64,000 nt of DNA, taken from positions 1-64,000 of the forward strand of contig DASQSE010000153.1 of assembly GCA_035642535.1 (NCBI GenBank). Reading direction: 5' to 3'. Shown in pieces: positions 26,082 to 34,111 of this stretch. Within the stretch, counting starts at the first letter, position 1, and each line of letters starts with the position of its first letter. The DNA is from Jatrophihabitans sp035642535. GTDB taxonomy: Bacteria; Actinomycetota; Actinomycetes; Mycobacteriales; Jatrophihabitantaceae. The notes beneath the pieces were generated by a model. That model made no database searches and had not been told where the DNA came from. It saw nothing but the letters and a program-made list of their open reading frames with translations. Position numbers and translations under genes: made by a program.

Positions 26082-26371
26082 TTGCTGTTCGCGGCAAGGA
26101 TCTCCTCGAGCAGCGGTACCGCGACGTCCCACTCGCCGACGAGCGGATGGGCGAGCAGCGCGCGCAACGCGGCGTCCCGGCTGCCGGTGCGCGCTGCCTC
26201 GATCGTCAGCACCTCGTAGGCCGTCACCGCCTGGACGAGCCCGAGCAGCTCCGGCGCGAGCGGTGCCACTGACAGCGGATGCGCGCCGGCGCGGTCGACG
26301 TGCGCGGGCACCTCGACCACCGCCTTGTCCGGCAACCCGGCGATCACACCGTTGTTGCGGACGTCGACGTA
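26057..26371 (-). pseudogene. C-terminal remnant of a GH4-family 6-phospho-glycosidase
   Basis: About 104 codons on the minus strand read 'YVDVRNNGVIAGLPDKAVVE', 'VPAHVDRAGAHPLSVAPLAP', 'LLGLVQAVTAYEVLTIEAA' and 'ALRALLAHPLVGEWDVAVPL' to a stop. This is the C-terminal third of 6-phospho-beta-glucosidase-type GH4 enzymes, where 'V(D/P)VRN-GAI-GLPDDA-VEVP' is conserved. The N-terminal ~330 residues with the NAD site, the metal-binding Cys/His and the catalytic residues are absent; upstream sequence to 26546 shows no matching frame. The fragment has no start and cannot make an active enzyme, so it appears to be a deletion remnant. Confidence 0.7.
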
Positions 26372-26546
26372 ATGGTGGGCGCTCGAGCAGTTCCGGTTTG
26401 TGGTCGAGCGCCGGGTCGGCGAGCCGGCGTCGTTCCGGCCGCAAGACTGCAGGTGTTGGACGTCCCGCCGGTCGTCGGCGCGCTCTCGAGTGCGCTGGAG
26501 ATCGCCGGTGCCGCGCCGGACCGGATCAAGCACATGACGGAACTGT

Positions 26547-27464
26547 TCAGGTCGTCCGGGCCGGTCGCTCCGCGAGCGTGAGCAGCACGCGGAGCGTGGC
26601 GAGCCAGACGAGGCACGCGCCGAGCATGTGCACCGCGACCAACAGCGGCGGCACGTGCAGGAAGTACTGCGTGTAGCCGATTCCGCCCTGCGCCAGCTCG
26701 ACGCCGAGCAGCACCAGCGCCGCGCGCTGCAGCGGCGCGGCGTGCAGCGCATAGGCCAGCGCCAGCACGCCGACGGTCAGCCCGATCAGCGCCATCACGA
26801 GATCGGCGTGCAGCTGCGCCAACCCGGCGATCGACAGGTCGATGCGCCGCACCTGCCCGTGTTGCACGTCGCCCGCATGCGGTCCGGCGCCGGTGACGAG
26901 CGTGCCCGCCACGAGCACCAGTGCGGCGACGGCGACGAGTCCCTGCCCCAGCAGACGCGCCGACGGTGGAGCGGCGACGGAGCGGCGCTCACCGGTGCGC
27001 CACCACAGCACGAAGGTGACCGCAATGATCGCCGCCGAGAGCAGAAAGTGCAGCGCCACAAGCCAGGGATTCAGGTCGGTGCGCACGACGATGCCGCCCA
27101 GGATCGCCTGGGCGGGAATGCCGGCGAGCGCCAGGGCGGCGAGGCCGACCTGTCGCCGCTGCCGCCAGGCGACGAACAGCGTCAGCGCGAGCGTGGCGCC
27201 CACGACGAAGGTCAGCAGTCGGTTGCTGAACTCGATCACGCCGTGCACGCCGAGCGCGTCGTTGGGGACCAGCCGGCCGCCGGAGCAGCGCGGCCAGGTC
27301 GGGCAGCCCAGGCCGGAGTCGGTGAGTCGCACCGCGCCGCCGGTGACCACGATGCCGACGTTGACGACGACCGACGCTGCGGCGAGATGGCGCAGCGTCA
27401 GCGGAGAGTTCGTCCACGCAGCGATGCGGCCCCGTGGGGTGGCGACGACCGGCTCCGTGCTCAC
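26547..27464 (-). CDS. ctaA: Haem A synthase
   Basis: 305 residues from GTG 27464, a GTGA overlap with the ABC permease stop; ATG 27470 is a minor alternative. CtaA oxidises haem O to haem A in the membrane. About eight helices are present and the four haem-ligand histidines can be placed in 'GVHGVIEFSNRLLTF', 'ALHFLLSAAI', 'QLHADLVMALIGL' and 'AVHMLGACLVWLATL'; 'GGAVRLTDSGLGCPTWPRCSG' is the family signature with its Cys pair. It pairs functionally with ctaB. Confidence 0.95.
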   Translation of the reverse strand: MSTEPVVATPRGRIAAWTNSPLTLRHLAAASVVVNVGIVVTGGAVRLTDSGLGCPTWPRCSGGRLVPNDALGVHGVIEFSNRLLTFVVGATLALTLFVAWRQRRQVGLAALALAGIPAQAILGGIVVRTDLNPWLVALHFLLSAAIIAVTFVLWWRTGERRSVAAPPSARLLGQGLVAVAALVLVAGTLVTGAGPHAGDVQHGQVRRIDLSIAGLAQLHADLVMALIGLTVGVLALAYALHAAPLQRAALVLLGVELAQGGIGYTQYFLHVPPLLVAVHMLGACLVWLATLRVLLTLAERPARTT

Positions 27465-28225
27465 TCCCATCGGAACCACCGCGCAGCCGCAGGGAGTGCC
27501 ACGCCCGCCCACACGACGAGCGTCAGGGTCTCGTGCACCGGCAACCCGCCGCCGTCTTGCAGGACGTGATGCAAGCCGTCCGACAGCGCAGCCGAAGGCA
27601 CGTATTGCAAGAGGTGGGCGGCTCCGCCGAACCGGGACAGCGGGATCGCGATGCCGCCTGCGAACAGCAGCACCAACCAGATCAGGTTCGCGGTGGCGAG
27701 CGTGATCTCGGCGCGCAGCGTCCCTGCCACGAGCAGACCGAGGGCGCCGAACGCGACGGTGCCCAACACGATCAGAAGGAGTGCGAAGGCCGGGTCGCCC
27801 TTCGGATGCCAGGCGAGCGCGAAGCCGAGTGCGCAGATCAGGACGAGCTGGACGATCTCGAGCAGCAGCACCGAGAGCGTCTTGCCGCCGATGAGCACGG
27901 CGCGCGGCAGTGCGGTGGCACCGAGCCGCTTCAGCACGGCGTACTTGCGCTCAAAGCCGGTGCCGATGGCGAGCCCGGTGAACGCGGCCGACATGATCGC
28001 CAGCGTGATGATGCTGGGCACCATGAAGTCGACGCGGCGCCCGGTCAGCGAGTAGAGCGGCAGGTTGAAGAAGAACAGCAGCAGCAGCGGGATCAACAGG
28101 GTCAACCCCGCCTGCTCCCCGTTGCGGAGCATGAGCCGGAACTCCATGGCGGTCTGCGCGGCCAGCATCCTCGACCGTGGTGCGGCCGCGGGCGCCGGCG
28201 CGAACCGTCCGGCCACGAGGGTCAT
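27461..28225 (-). CDS. ABC-2 type transporter permease
   Basis: 254 residues with six membrane helices and the ABC-2 permease layout: cytoplasmic N-terminus with 'LAAQTAMEFRLMLRNGEQAGLTLLIPL', an intracellular segment 'GFERKYAVLKRLGATALPR', and a late coupling helix region. With the ATPase encoded upstream (ATGA overlap) it forms an exporter; the pair next to ctaA is a common actinobacterial arrangement. The substrate is unknown. Confidence 0.9.
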   Translation of the reverse strand: MTLVAGRFAPAPAAAPRSRMLAAQTAMEFRLMLRNGEQAGLTLLIPLLLLFFFNLPLYSLTGRRVDFMVPSIITLAIMSAAFTGLAIGTGFERKYAVLKRLGATALPRAVLIGGKTLSVLLLEIVQLVLICALGFALAWHPKGDPAFALLLIVLGTVAFGALGLLVAGTLRAEITLATANLIWLVLLFAGGIAIPLSRFGGAAHLLQYVPSAALSDGLHHVLQDGGGLPVHETLTLVVWAGVALPAAARWFRWE

Positions 28226-29148
28226 GTCCGCAGCTCCCGGCCGGTGAGGTCGAGGAAGACGTCCTCGAGGGTGCGCCGCTCGACGGACAGTTCCTCGGTG
28301 AGCACGTCCTGTTTCGCGCACCACGCCGTGAGGTCGGCGACGAGTTGCGGATTGACGTCGCCGTTGATCACGTAGTGGCCCGGTTCCCGTTCGACCGCGA
28401 GCGTGCCGGAGGGCAGCGCGGCGACCAGCGATTCGAGGTTGAGTCCGGGCGCCGCGCGGAACCGCAGCTGCCCCTCGGCGCCGCTGCGCGTCAGCTCGGC
28501 GGGGCTGCCCTCGGCGACCACCTGACCGGCGTCGATCACGACGATGGCGTCGGCGAGTTGCTCCGCCTCGTCGAGGAAGTGCGTCGTGAGGACGACCGTC
28601 ACGCCGTCGTCGCGCAGTGCGCGCACGAGCTCCCACGTGGCGCGGCGCGCCTGCGGATCCATACCCGACGTGGGCTCGTCCAGGAACACCAACTCGGGGC
28701 GCGCGACCAGTGCGAGCGCCAGTGACAGCCGCTGTCGCTGTCCGCCGGAGAGGCGTTTCACAGCCGTCCCGGCCACGCCGGACAGGCCGACGACGTCGAG
28801 CAGTTCGGCGGCGGGTTGCGGATGCGCGGCGTAGGACGCGAAAAGCAGCAGCATCTCGAGGGCGGTCGCGCTGGTGTACCCGCCGACTCCGTCCTGGAGC
28901 ATGACTCCGACCCGGGGTCGCAACTCCGGCACGGCGGGGTCGAGGCCGAGCACCCGCACCTGCCCGGAATCGGGCCTGCGGAAGCCTTCGCAGATCTCGA
29001 CCGTCGTCGTCTTGCCCGCGCCGTTCGGTCCGAGCAGCGCGAGCACCGACCCGCGGTGCACGGTCAGCGACAACCCGTTCACCGCGCGGCGGGTCCCGTA
29101 GCTCTTGACGAGGTCGACGACCTCGACCGCTGCCGACCCGCTGGACAC
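28222..29148 (-). CDS. ABC-2 type transporter ATP-binding protein
   Basis: 308 residues. Walker A is 'LLGPNGAGKTTTVEICEG', the ABC signature is 'VKRLSGGQRQRLSLALAL', Walker B is 'LVFLDEPTSGMDP' and the H-loop histidine is in 'VVLTTHFLDEAEQL'. A ~90-residue C-terminal extension is usual in DrrA/CcmA-like ATPases. The gene overlaps its permease partner by 4 nt and heads the ATPase-permease-ctaA transcript. Confidence 0.93.
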   Translation of the reverse strand: MSSGSAAVEVVDLVKSYGTRRAVNGLSLTVHRGSVLALLGPNGAGKTTTVEICEGFRRPDSGQVRVLGLDPAVPELRPRVGVMLQDGVGGYTSATALEMLLLFASYAAHPQPAAELLDVVGLSGVAGTAVKRLSGGQRQRLSLALALVARPELVFLDEPTSGMDPQARRATWELVRALRDDGVTVVLTTHFLDEAEQLADAIVVIDAGQVVAEGSPAELTRSGAEGQLRFRAAPGLNLESLVAALPSGTLAVEREPGHYVINGDVNPQLVADLTAWCAKQDVLTEELSVERRTLEDVFLDLTGRELRT

Positions 29149-29191
29149 CTCGCCAGTCTAGGAATCGTCGCCGGCGCGGTCCGCCCGGCTG

Positions 29192-29863
29192 CTACGAGGC
29201 GAGCTTCATGTTCGACGCGAAGGTGTCGACGTACTCCTGGCCGCAGAGTTGCTGGATCTGCGTTCGGATCGCCTCGGTGACCTCGCGCAGCACCCGAGAG
29301 CTGCGCTCCTGCTCGGCGAGGTGGCCGAACCGCATCGGGGCGCCGACGTGAACGCCCACCGGTTTGCGGTGCCAGTGCCGGGTGTCCGGCGGCTGGACGT
29401 CCCGAGTGCCGATCACGCCGACCGGGACGACGGGCGCGCCGCTGCGCAGGGCGAGGCGCGCGACGCCGGTGCGGAACTTGTACAGCCGGCCGTCGGGGGA
29501 GCGGGTGCCCTCGGGGAAGATGCCGAGCGCGCGGTCCTGCCGCAACACGTCGACGCCGATGTCGATGACCGCGGCCGCCGAGCGCGGGTCGCCGCGTTCG
29601 ACCGGCACCTGCCCCATGCCGCGGAAGAACGCCGCCATCGCGCGGCCGCGTAGCCCGGGCGAGGTGAAGTACTCGGCCTTCGCGAAATAGAACACTTGTC
29701 GCCGCGCGGCGAGCGGGATGAAGAACTCGTCGGCAAACGACTGGTGATTCGCCACCAGGATCACCGGCCCGGTGGACGGAATGTGCTCGCCTCCCGCGAT
29801 TTCAGGGCGAAAGGCGGCGCGCAGTGCCGGTGCCAAAGTGAGTTCGAGGGTCCGGTACAGCAC
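29192..29863 (-). CDS. 1-acylglycerol-3-phosphate O-acyltransferase (PlsC family)
   Basis: 223 residues. The acyltransferase motif HX4D is 'ANHQSFADEFF' and motif III is 'ALGIFPEGTRSPDGRLYKF'; 'VARLALRSGAPVVPVGVIGT' is the fourth block. Such enzymes acylate lysophosphatidic acid or related lipids at the inner membrane; the exact substrate is not certain in actinobacteria, which have several paralogues. The GTG start follows TAGGTT by 6 nt with no ribosome-binding site, so the mRNA is probably leaderless. Confidence 0.9.
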   Translation of the reverse strand: MLYRTLELTLAPALRAAFRPEIAGGEHIPSTGPVILVANHQSFADEFFIPLAARRQVFYFAKAEYFTSPGLRGRAMAAFFRGMGQVPVERGDPRSAAAVIDIGVDVLRQDRALGIFPEGTRSPDGRLYKFRTGVARLALRSGAPVVPVGVIGTRDVQPPDTRHWHRKPVGVHVGAPMRFGHLAEQERSSRVLREVTEAIRTQIQQLCGQEYVDTFASNMKLAS

Positions 29864-29869
29864 CTTCGG

Positions 29870-29875
29870 AACCTA
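29870..29875 (-). promoter_or_regulatory. -10 element of a leaderless acyltransferase transcript
   Basis: On the minus strand TAGGTT lies exactly 6 nt before GTG 29863. Confidence 0.45.
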
Positions 29876-29889
29876 CCGCGCGAACGCAT

Positions 29890-29947
29890 CTTCCCCTCCG
29901 GTGTGGGCACCGGCAGGCCGGAAATTCGCCCCGCGCGGGAGGGGAAG
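29890..29947. repeat. Inverted repeat in the acyltransferase-sufR intergenic region
   Basis: CTTCCCCTCC (29890-29899) and GGAGGGGAAG (29938-29947) are perfect 10-bp arms separated by 38 nt, about 45 bp before the sufR -10. It may be a regulator-binding region or chance in GC-rich sequence. Confidence 0.3.
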
Positions 29948-29993
29948 ACGCGCCCGAGGTGACCCCGACCTGGGGCTGGGCCGGGAAATACGT

Positions 29994-29999
29994 CATACT
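29994..29999 (+). promoter_or_regulatory. -10 element of the suf operon
   Basis: CATACT lies 6 nt before GTG 30006. No ribosome-binding site precedes that GTG, so the operon transcript probably starts at or near the sufR start codon. SufR autoregulation would act here. Confidence 0.4.
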
Positions 30000-30005
30000 G
30001 GTGTT

Positions 30006-30728
30006 GTGAAAATCGAGCCAGGCACTGTGATCGACACAGTGACCGGGACCGCGAGTCCCGGCGAGCGCCCGGCCGACCGAACTCGGGACGCCGTGGCGCG
30101 TCTTATCCTGCAGCGCGGCCCGCAGCACGCCGCGGATCTCGCCGACCGACTTGGCCTCTCGCCGGCCGCCATCCGTCGCCACCTCGACGCGCTCGTGGCC
30201 GACGGCTTGCTCGTGGAGCGCGATCCGCGCCCGTCGGCCCATCGCGGCCGCGGACGCCCAGCACGCACCTACGCACTCACCGACGCGGGCCGGGCCGCCT
30301 TCCCGCACGCGTACGACGACCTCGCCAACACGGCGCTGCGCTACCTGCGCGAGACGGGCGGCGAAGCTGCCGTCACCGCGTTCGCCGAGCATCGGGCGGC
30401 GACGCTGGCCGCCAAGCTGCGCGCCGGCGTCGACGCAGATGCGCCGCTGACCACTCGGGCCGAGGCCCTCGCCGCCGCGCTCTCCGACCACGGATACGCT
30501 TCGACCACCGAGACCGTCGGCGGCGATGACGCCGGCGTGCACGGCATCCAGGTCTGTCAGCACCACTGCCCGGTGGCGCATGTCGCCGCCGAGTTCCCAG
30601 AACTCTGCGAAGCCGAAACACGCGCGTTCGCCGAGGTGTTGGGGACTTACGTCCAACGGCTCGCCACCATCGCCCACGGCGACGGTGTCTGCACCACGCA
30701 CGTCCCCACCCCTCCCGGGAGGAAGTAG
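30006..30728 (+). CDS. sufR: Fe-S cluster-dependent suf operon repressor SufR
   Basis: 240 residues. The N-terminal winged helix is 'DAVARLILQRGPQHAADLADRLGLSPAAIRRHLDALVADGLLVERD' (~25-70) with the wing 'RGRGRPARTYALTDAG'. The C-terminal half has the cluster-binding cysteines 'QVCQHHCPVAHVAAEFPELCEAE' region (C-x3-C-x12-C) and a further Cys in 'GDGVCTTHV'. SufR holding a cluster represses the operon, and loss of the cluster relieves it. It is the first gene, 2 bp before sufB. An upstream open extension of the frame is not used because the GTG at 30006 follows a promoter directly. Confidence 0.93.
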   Translation: MKIEPGTVIDTVTGTASPGERPADRTRDAVARLILQRGPQHAADLADRLGLSPAAIRRHLDALVADGLLVERDPRPSAHRGRGRPARTYALTDAGRAAFPHAYDDLANTALRYLRETGGEAAVTAFAEHRAATLAAKLRAGVDADAPLTTRAEALAAALSDHGYASTTETVGGDDAGVHGIQVCQHHCPVAHVAAEFPELCEAETRAFAEVLGTYVQRLATIAHGDGVCTTHVPTPPGRK

Positions 30729-30730
30729 AT

Positions 30731-32173
30731 ATGACCACCACGCCAACGCAGCCCGAGCGGACTGCCCTCACGCAGGACGAGCAGATCGCCGCCCTGGGGC
30801 GCTACGGCTATGGCTGGGCGGACTCCGATGTTGCCGGCGCGAGCGCGCAGCGCGGGCTTTCCGAGGCCGTCGTGCGCGACATCTCGGCGAAGAAGAACGA
30901 GCCGGAGTGGATGCTGCAGCGGCGGCTCAAGGCGCTGGCGATCTTCCGGAAGAAGCCGATGCCGAACTGGGGTTCGGACTTGTCGGGCATCGACTTCGAC
31001 AACATCAAGTACTTCGTCCGCTCGACCGAGAAGCAGGCGGCGAGCTGGGACGACCTGCCGCTCGACATCAAGAACACCTACGACAAGCTCGGCATCCCGG
31101 AGGCGGAGAAGCAGCGCCTCATCGCCGGCGTCGCCGCGCAGTACGAGAGCGAAGTCGTTTACCACAAGATCCGTGAGGACCTCGAGGAGCAGGGCGTCCT
31201 GTTCCTCGACACCGACACCGGGCTGCGCGAGCACCCGGAGATCTTCGAGGAGTACTTCGGGTCGGTGATCCCGTCGGGCGACAACAAGTTCTCCGCACTC
31301 AACACCGCGGTGTGGTCCGGCGGCTCGTTCATCTACGTGCCCAAGGGCGTGCACGTGGAGATCCCGCTGCAGGCCTACTTCCGGATCAACACCGAGAACA
31401 TGGGCCAGTTCGAGCGGACGCTGATCATCGTCGACGAGGGCGCTTACGTGCACTACGTCGAGGGCTGCACGGCGCCGATCTACAGCTCTGACTCGCTGCA
31501 CTCGGCGGTCGTGGAGATCATCGTCAAGCCGAACGCGCGGTGCCGGTACACGACCATCCAGAACTGGTCGAACAACGTCTACAACCTCGTCACCAAGCGC
31601 GCGAAGGCCGACACCGGCGCCACCATGGAGTGGGTCGACGGCAACATCGGCTCCAAGGTCACGATGAAGTACCCGGCCGTGTGGCTGACCGGCGAGCACG
31701 CCAAGGGCGAGGTGCTATCCGTCGCGTTCGCGGGCGAGGGCCAGCACCAGGACGCGGGCGCGAAGATGCTGCACCTCGCGCCGCACACGTCCTCGACGAT
31801 CATCTCGAAGTCGGTCGCGCGCGGCGGCGGGCGTACGTCCTACCGCGGGCTCGTCCAGGTCAACAAGGGCGCGCACCACAGCGCGTCGACGGTGAAGTGC
31901 GACGCGCTCCTGGTCGACGAGATCAGCCGCTCGGACACCTACCCGTACGTCGACGTCCGCGAGGACGACGTCTCGATGGGCCACGAGGCCACGGTCAGCA
32001 AGGTCAGCGAGGACCAGCTGTTCTACCTGATGAGCCGCGGCCTCACCGAGGACGAGGCGATGGCGATGGTGGTGCGCGGGTTCATCGAGCCGATCGCGCG
32101 CGAGCTGCCGATGGAGTACGCGCTCGAACTGAACCGGCTCATCGAGCTGCAGATGGAAGGTGCAGTCGGCTGA
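30731..32173 (+). CDS. sufB: Fe-S cluster assembly scaffold SufB
   Basis: 480 residues with a GGAGGA ribosome-binding site. SufB forms the SufBC2D scaffold on which clusters are built. 'GFDFDNIKYFVRSTEKQAASWDDLP'-type N-terminal region, the long right-handed beta-helix core ('GSFIYVPKGVHVEIPLQAYFRIN', 'EGCTAPIYSSDSLHSAVVEI') and the C-terminal helix 'MSRGLTEDEAMAMVVRGFIEPIARELPMEYALELNRLI' are complete; the conserved cysteine in 'VKCDALLVDEISRSDTYP' is present. The stop overlaps the sufD ATG by one base. Confidence 0.96.
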   Translation: MTTTPTQPERTALTQDEQIAALGRYGYGWADSDVAGASAQRGLSEAVVRDISAKKNEPEWMLQRRLKALAIFRKKPMPNWGSDLSGIDFDNIKYFVRSTEKQAASWDDLPLDIKNTYDKLGIPEAEKQRLIAGVAAQYESEVVYHKIREDLEEQGVLFLDTDTGLREHPEIFEEYFGSVIPSGDNKFSALNTAVWSGGSFIYVPKGVHVEIPLQAYFRINTENMGQFERTLIIVDEGAYVHYVEGCTAPIYSSDSLHSAVVEIIVKPNARCRYTTIQNWSNNVYNLVTKRAKADTGATMEWVDGNIGSKVTMKYPAVWLTGEHAKGEVLSVAFAGEGQHQDAGAKMLHLAPHTSSTIISKSVARGGGRTSYRGLVQVNKGAHHSASTVKCDALLVDEISRSDTYPYVDVREDDVSMGHEATVSKVSEDQLFYLMSRGLTEDEAMAMVVRGFIEPIARELPMEYALELNRLIELQMEGAVG

Positions 32174-33342
32174 TGACCTTGCTCCAAGACCGGCCCCACT
32201 CGCACGGGGCCGGGCCCACCGGAACGCCCGCCGAGCGCTTCACCTCCCGTAACCCGGACGACTTCGCGATCCCGCGCGGCCGCGAGGAGGAGTGGCGGTT
32301 CACCCCGTTCCGCGACATCCGCGCGCTGTTCGAGCCGTTCGAGCCGGACGTGCGGATCAGCGGTGACATCGAGGCCCCGGACGGCGTCACGTGGGCGATC
32401 GTCGGCCGCGACGATCCGCGGGTGGGCCGGGCGCTCCAGCCCGCGGACCGGGTGAGCGCGCTCGCGTTCAGCCACGCGCCGCAGGCGCTCGTGGTCCAGG
32501 TCGCGTCCGACACCGAGCTGCAAGCGCCGGTTCTGGTGCACGGCAAGGTGGAACCGGGCAGCGCGTACGAGCACATGGTGATCGAGGCGGGCACGCACTC
32601 CAAGGCCACGGTCGTCGTCGACTACACCGGTCAGGCGACGGTCGCCGAGAACGTCGAGATCGTCGTCGGCGACGGCGCACAACTCACCGTCGTCAGCGTC
32701 CAGGACTGGGAGCCCGGCGCGGTCCAGATCGCGTCCCACGCGGCCCGCGTCGGCCGGGACGCGACGTTCAAGCACGTGATCGTCGACCTCGGTGGTTCGC
32801 TGGTGCGCATCACGCCGACGGTGCACTTCGACGCCCCCGGCGGTGCCGCCGAGCTACTCGGCGTGGCGTTCGCGGGCGACGGGCAGCACTTCGAGTCGCG
32901 CCTCTACATCGATCACGGCGTGCCGAACTGCACGTCGCGAGTGCTCTACAAGAACGCGCTGCTCGGCGAGTCGGCGCGCACGGTGTGGATCGGCGACGTC
33001 CGCATTCGGCCGGACGCGACGGGCACCGACACCTACGAGATGAACCGCAACCTGCTGCTGTCCGACGGCGCGCGCGCCGATTCGGTGCCGAACCTCGAGA
33101 TCGAGACCGGCAACATCGCGGGCGCCGGGCACGCGAGCGCGACGGGCCGCTTCGACGACCTGCAGCTGTTCTACCTGCAGTCGCGCGGCATTCCCGAGGA
33201 GGAGGCGCGCCGGCTGGTGGTGCGCGGCTTCTTCGCCGATGTCGTCCACCGCATCGGCATCCCCGACCTGCAGCACAAGATCATGGAAGCCATCGAAACC
33301 CGCCTCGGCTACGTCCCCGAGACAGATAGCGAGAACGAGTAA
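32173..33342 (+). CDS. sufD: Fe-S cluster assembly protein SufD
   Basis: 389 residues. SufD is the degenerate partner of SufB in the scaffold. 'GREEEWRFTPFRDI' marks the N-terminal domain; the beta-helix core includes 'GVAFAGDGQHFESRLYIDHGVPNCTSRVLYKNALLGESARTVWIGDVRI', and the conserved histidine of SufD is in 'AGAGHASATGRFDDLQLFYLQSRGI'. The ATG shares its first base with the sufB stop, so it is translationally coupled. Confidence 0.95.
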   Translation: MTLLQDRPHSHGAGPTGTPAERFTSRNPDDFAIPRGREEEWRFTPFRDIRALFEPFEPDVRISGDIEAPDGVTWAIVGRDDPRVGRALQPADRVSALAFSHAPQALVVQVASDTELQAPVLVHGKVEPGSAYEHMVIEAGTHSKATVVVDYTGQATVAENVEIVVGDGAQLTVVSVQDWEPGAVQIASHAARVGRDATFKHVIVDLGGSLVRITPTVHFDAPGGAAELLGVAFAGDGQHFESRLYIDHGVPNCTSRVLYKNALLGESARTVWIGDVRIRPDATGTDTYEMNRNLLLSDGARADSVPNLEIETGNIAGAGHASATGRFDDLQLFYLQSRGIPEEEARRLVVRGFFADVVHRIGIPDLQHKIMEAIETRLGYVPETDSENE

Positions 33343-33346
33343 CAAC

Positions 33347-34111
33347 ATGACCACGTTGGAGATCCGCGACCTGCACGTCACCGTCGGCGAGGGAGACGAC
33401 GCCACTGAAATCCTCAAGGGCGTCGACCTGACCGTGTCGTCCGGCCAGACACACGCGATCATGGGGCCGAACGGCTCCGGGAAGTCGACGCTCGCCTATG
33501 CGATCGCCGGCCACCCGAAGTACACGGTGACCAGTGGCTCGGTCACCCTCGACGGCACGGACGTGCTCGCGATGACCGTAGACGAACGTGCCCGCGCCGG
33601 GCTGTTCCTCGCGATGCAGTACCCGGTCGAGGTGCCGGGCGTCTCGGTGTCGAACTTCCTGCGCACCGCGGTCACCGCGGTGCGCGGCGAGGCGCCGAAG
33701 CTGCGTACCTGGGCCAAGGAGGTCAACACAGCGATGGCCGAACTCGGCATCGACAAGGCCTTCGCCGATCGCAACGTGAACGAGGGCTTCTCCGGCGGGG
33801 AGAAGAAGCAGCACGAGATCCTGCAGCTCGAGTTGCTCCGGCCCAAGATCGCGATCCTCGACGAGACCGACTCCGGCCTCGACGTCGACGCGCTGCGCGT
33901 CGTCAGCGAGGGCGTGAACAAGGTGCGCGCGACCGGGATCGGCACGCTGCTCATCACGCACTACACCCGCATCCTGCGCTACGTCGACGCCGACCAGGTG
34001 CACGTGTTCTTCGACGGGCGCATCGTCGAGTCCGGTGGCCCGGATCTCGCCGCGCGGCTCGAGGAAGAGGGATACGCGCGATTCGGCAGCACGGAGACGG
34101 CACTCGCATGA
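33347..34111 (+). CDS. sufC: Fe-S cluster assembly ATPase SufC
   Basis: 254 residues. Walker A is 'IMGPNGSGKSTLAYAIAG', the signature is 'GFSGGEKKQHEILQLELL', Walker B 'IAILDETDSGLDVDALR', and the H-loop 'LLITHYTRILRYV'. SufC drives conformational change of SufB-SufD. It follows sufD by 4 bp and overlaps sufS by 4 nt (ATGA). Confidence 0.96.
   Translation: MTTLEIRDLHVTVGEGDDATEILKGVDLTVSSGQTHAIMGPNGSGKSTLAYAIAGHPKYTVTSGSVTLDGTDVLAMTVDERARAGLFLAMQYPVEVPGVSVSNFLRTAVTAVRGEAPKLRTWAKEVNTAMAELGIDKAFADRNVNEGFSGGEKKQHEILQLELLRPKIAILDETDSGLDVDALRVVSEGVNKVRATGIGTLLITHYTRILRYVDADQVHVFFDGRIVESGGPDLAARLEEEGYARFGSTETALA

Noticed and set aside
26279..26581. Plus-strand frame over the GH4 remnant containing 'LDVPPVVGALSSALEIAGAA'
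   Set aside because: Faintly methyltransferase-like but no flanking motifs, no start and opposite the GH4 match; treated as chance.
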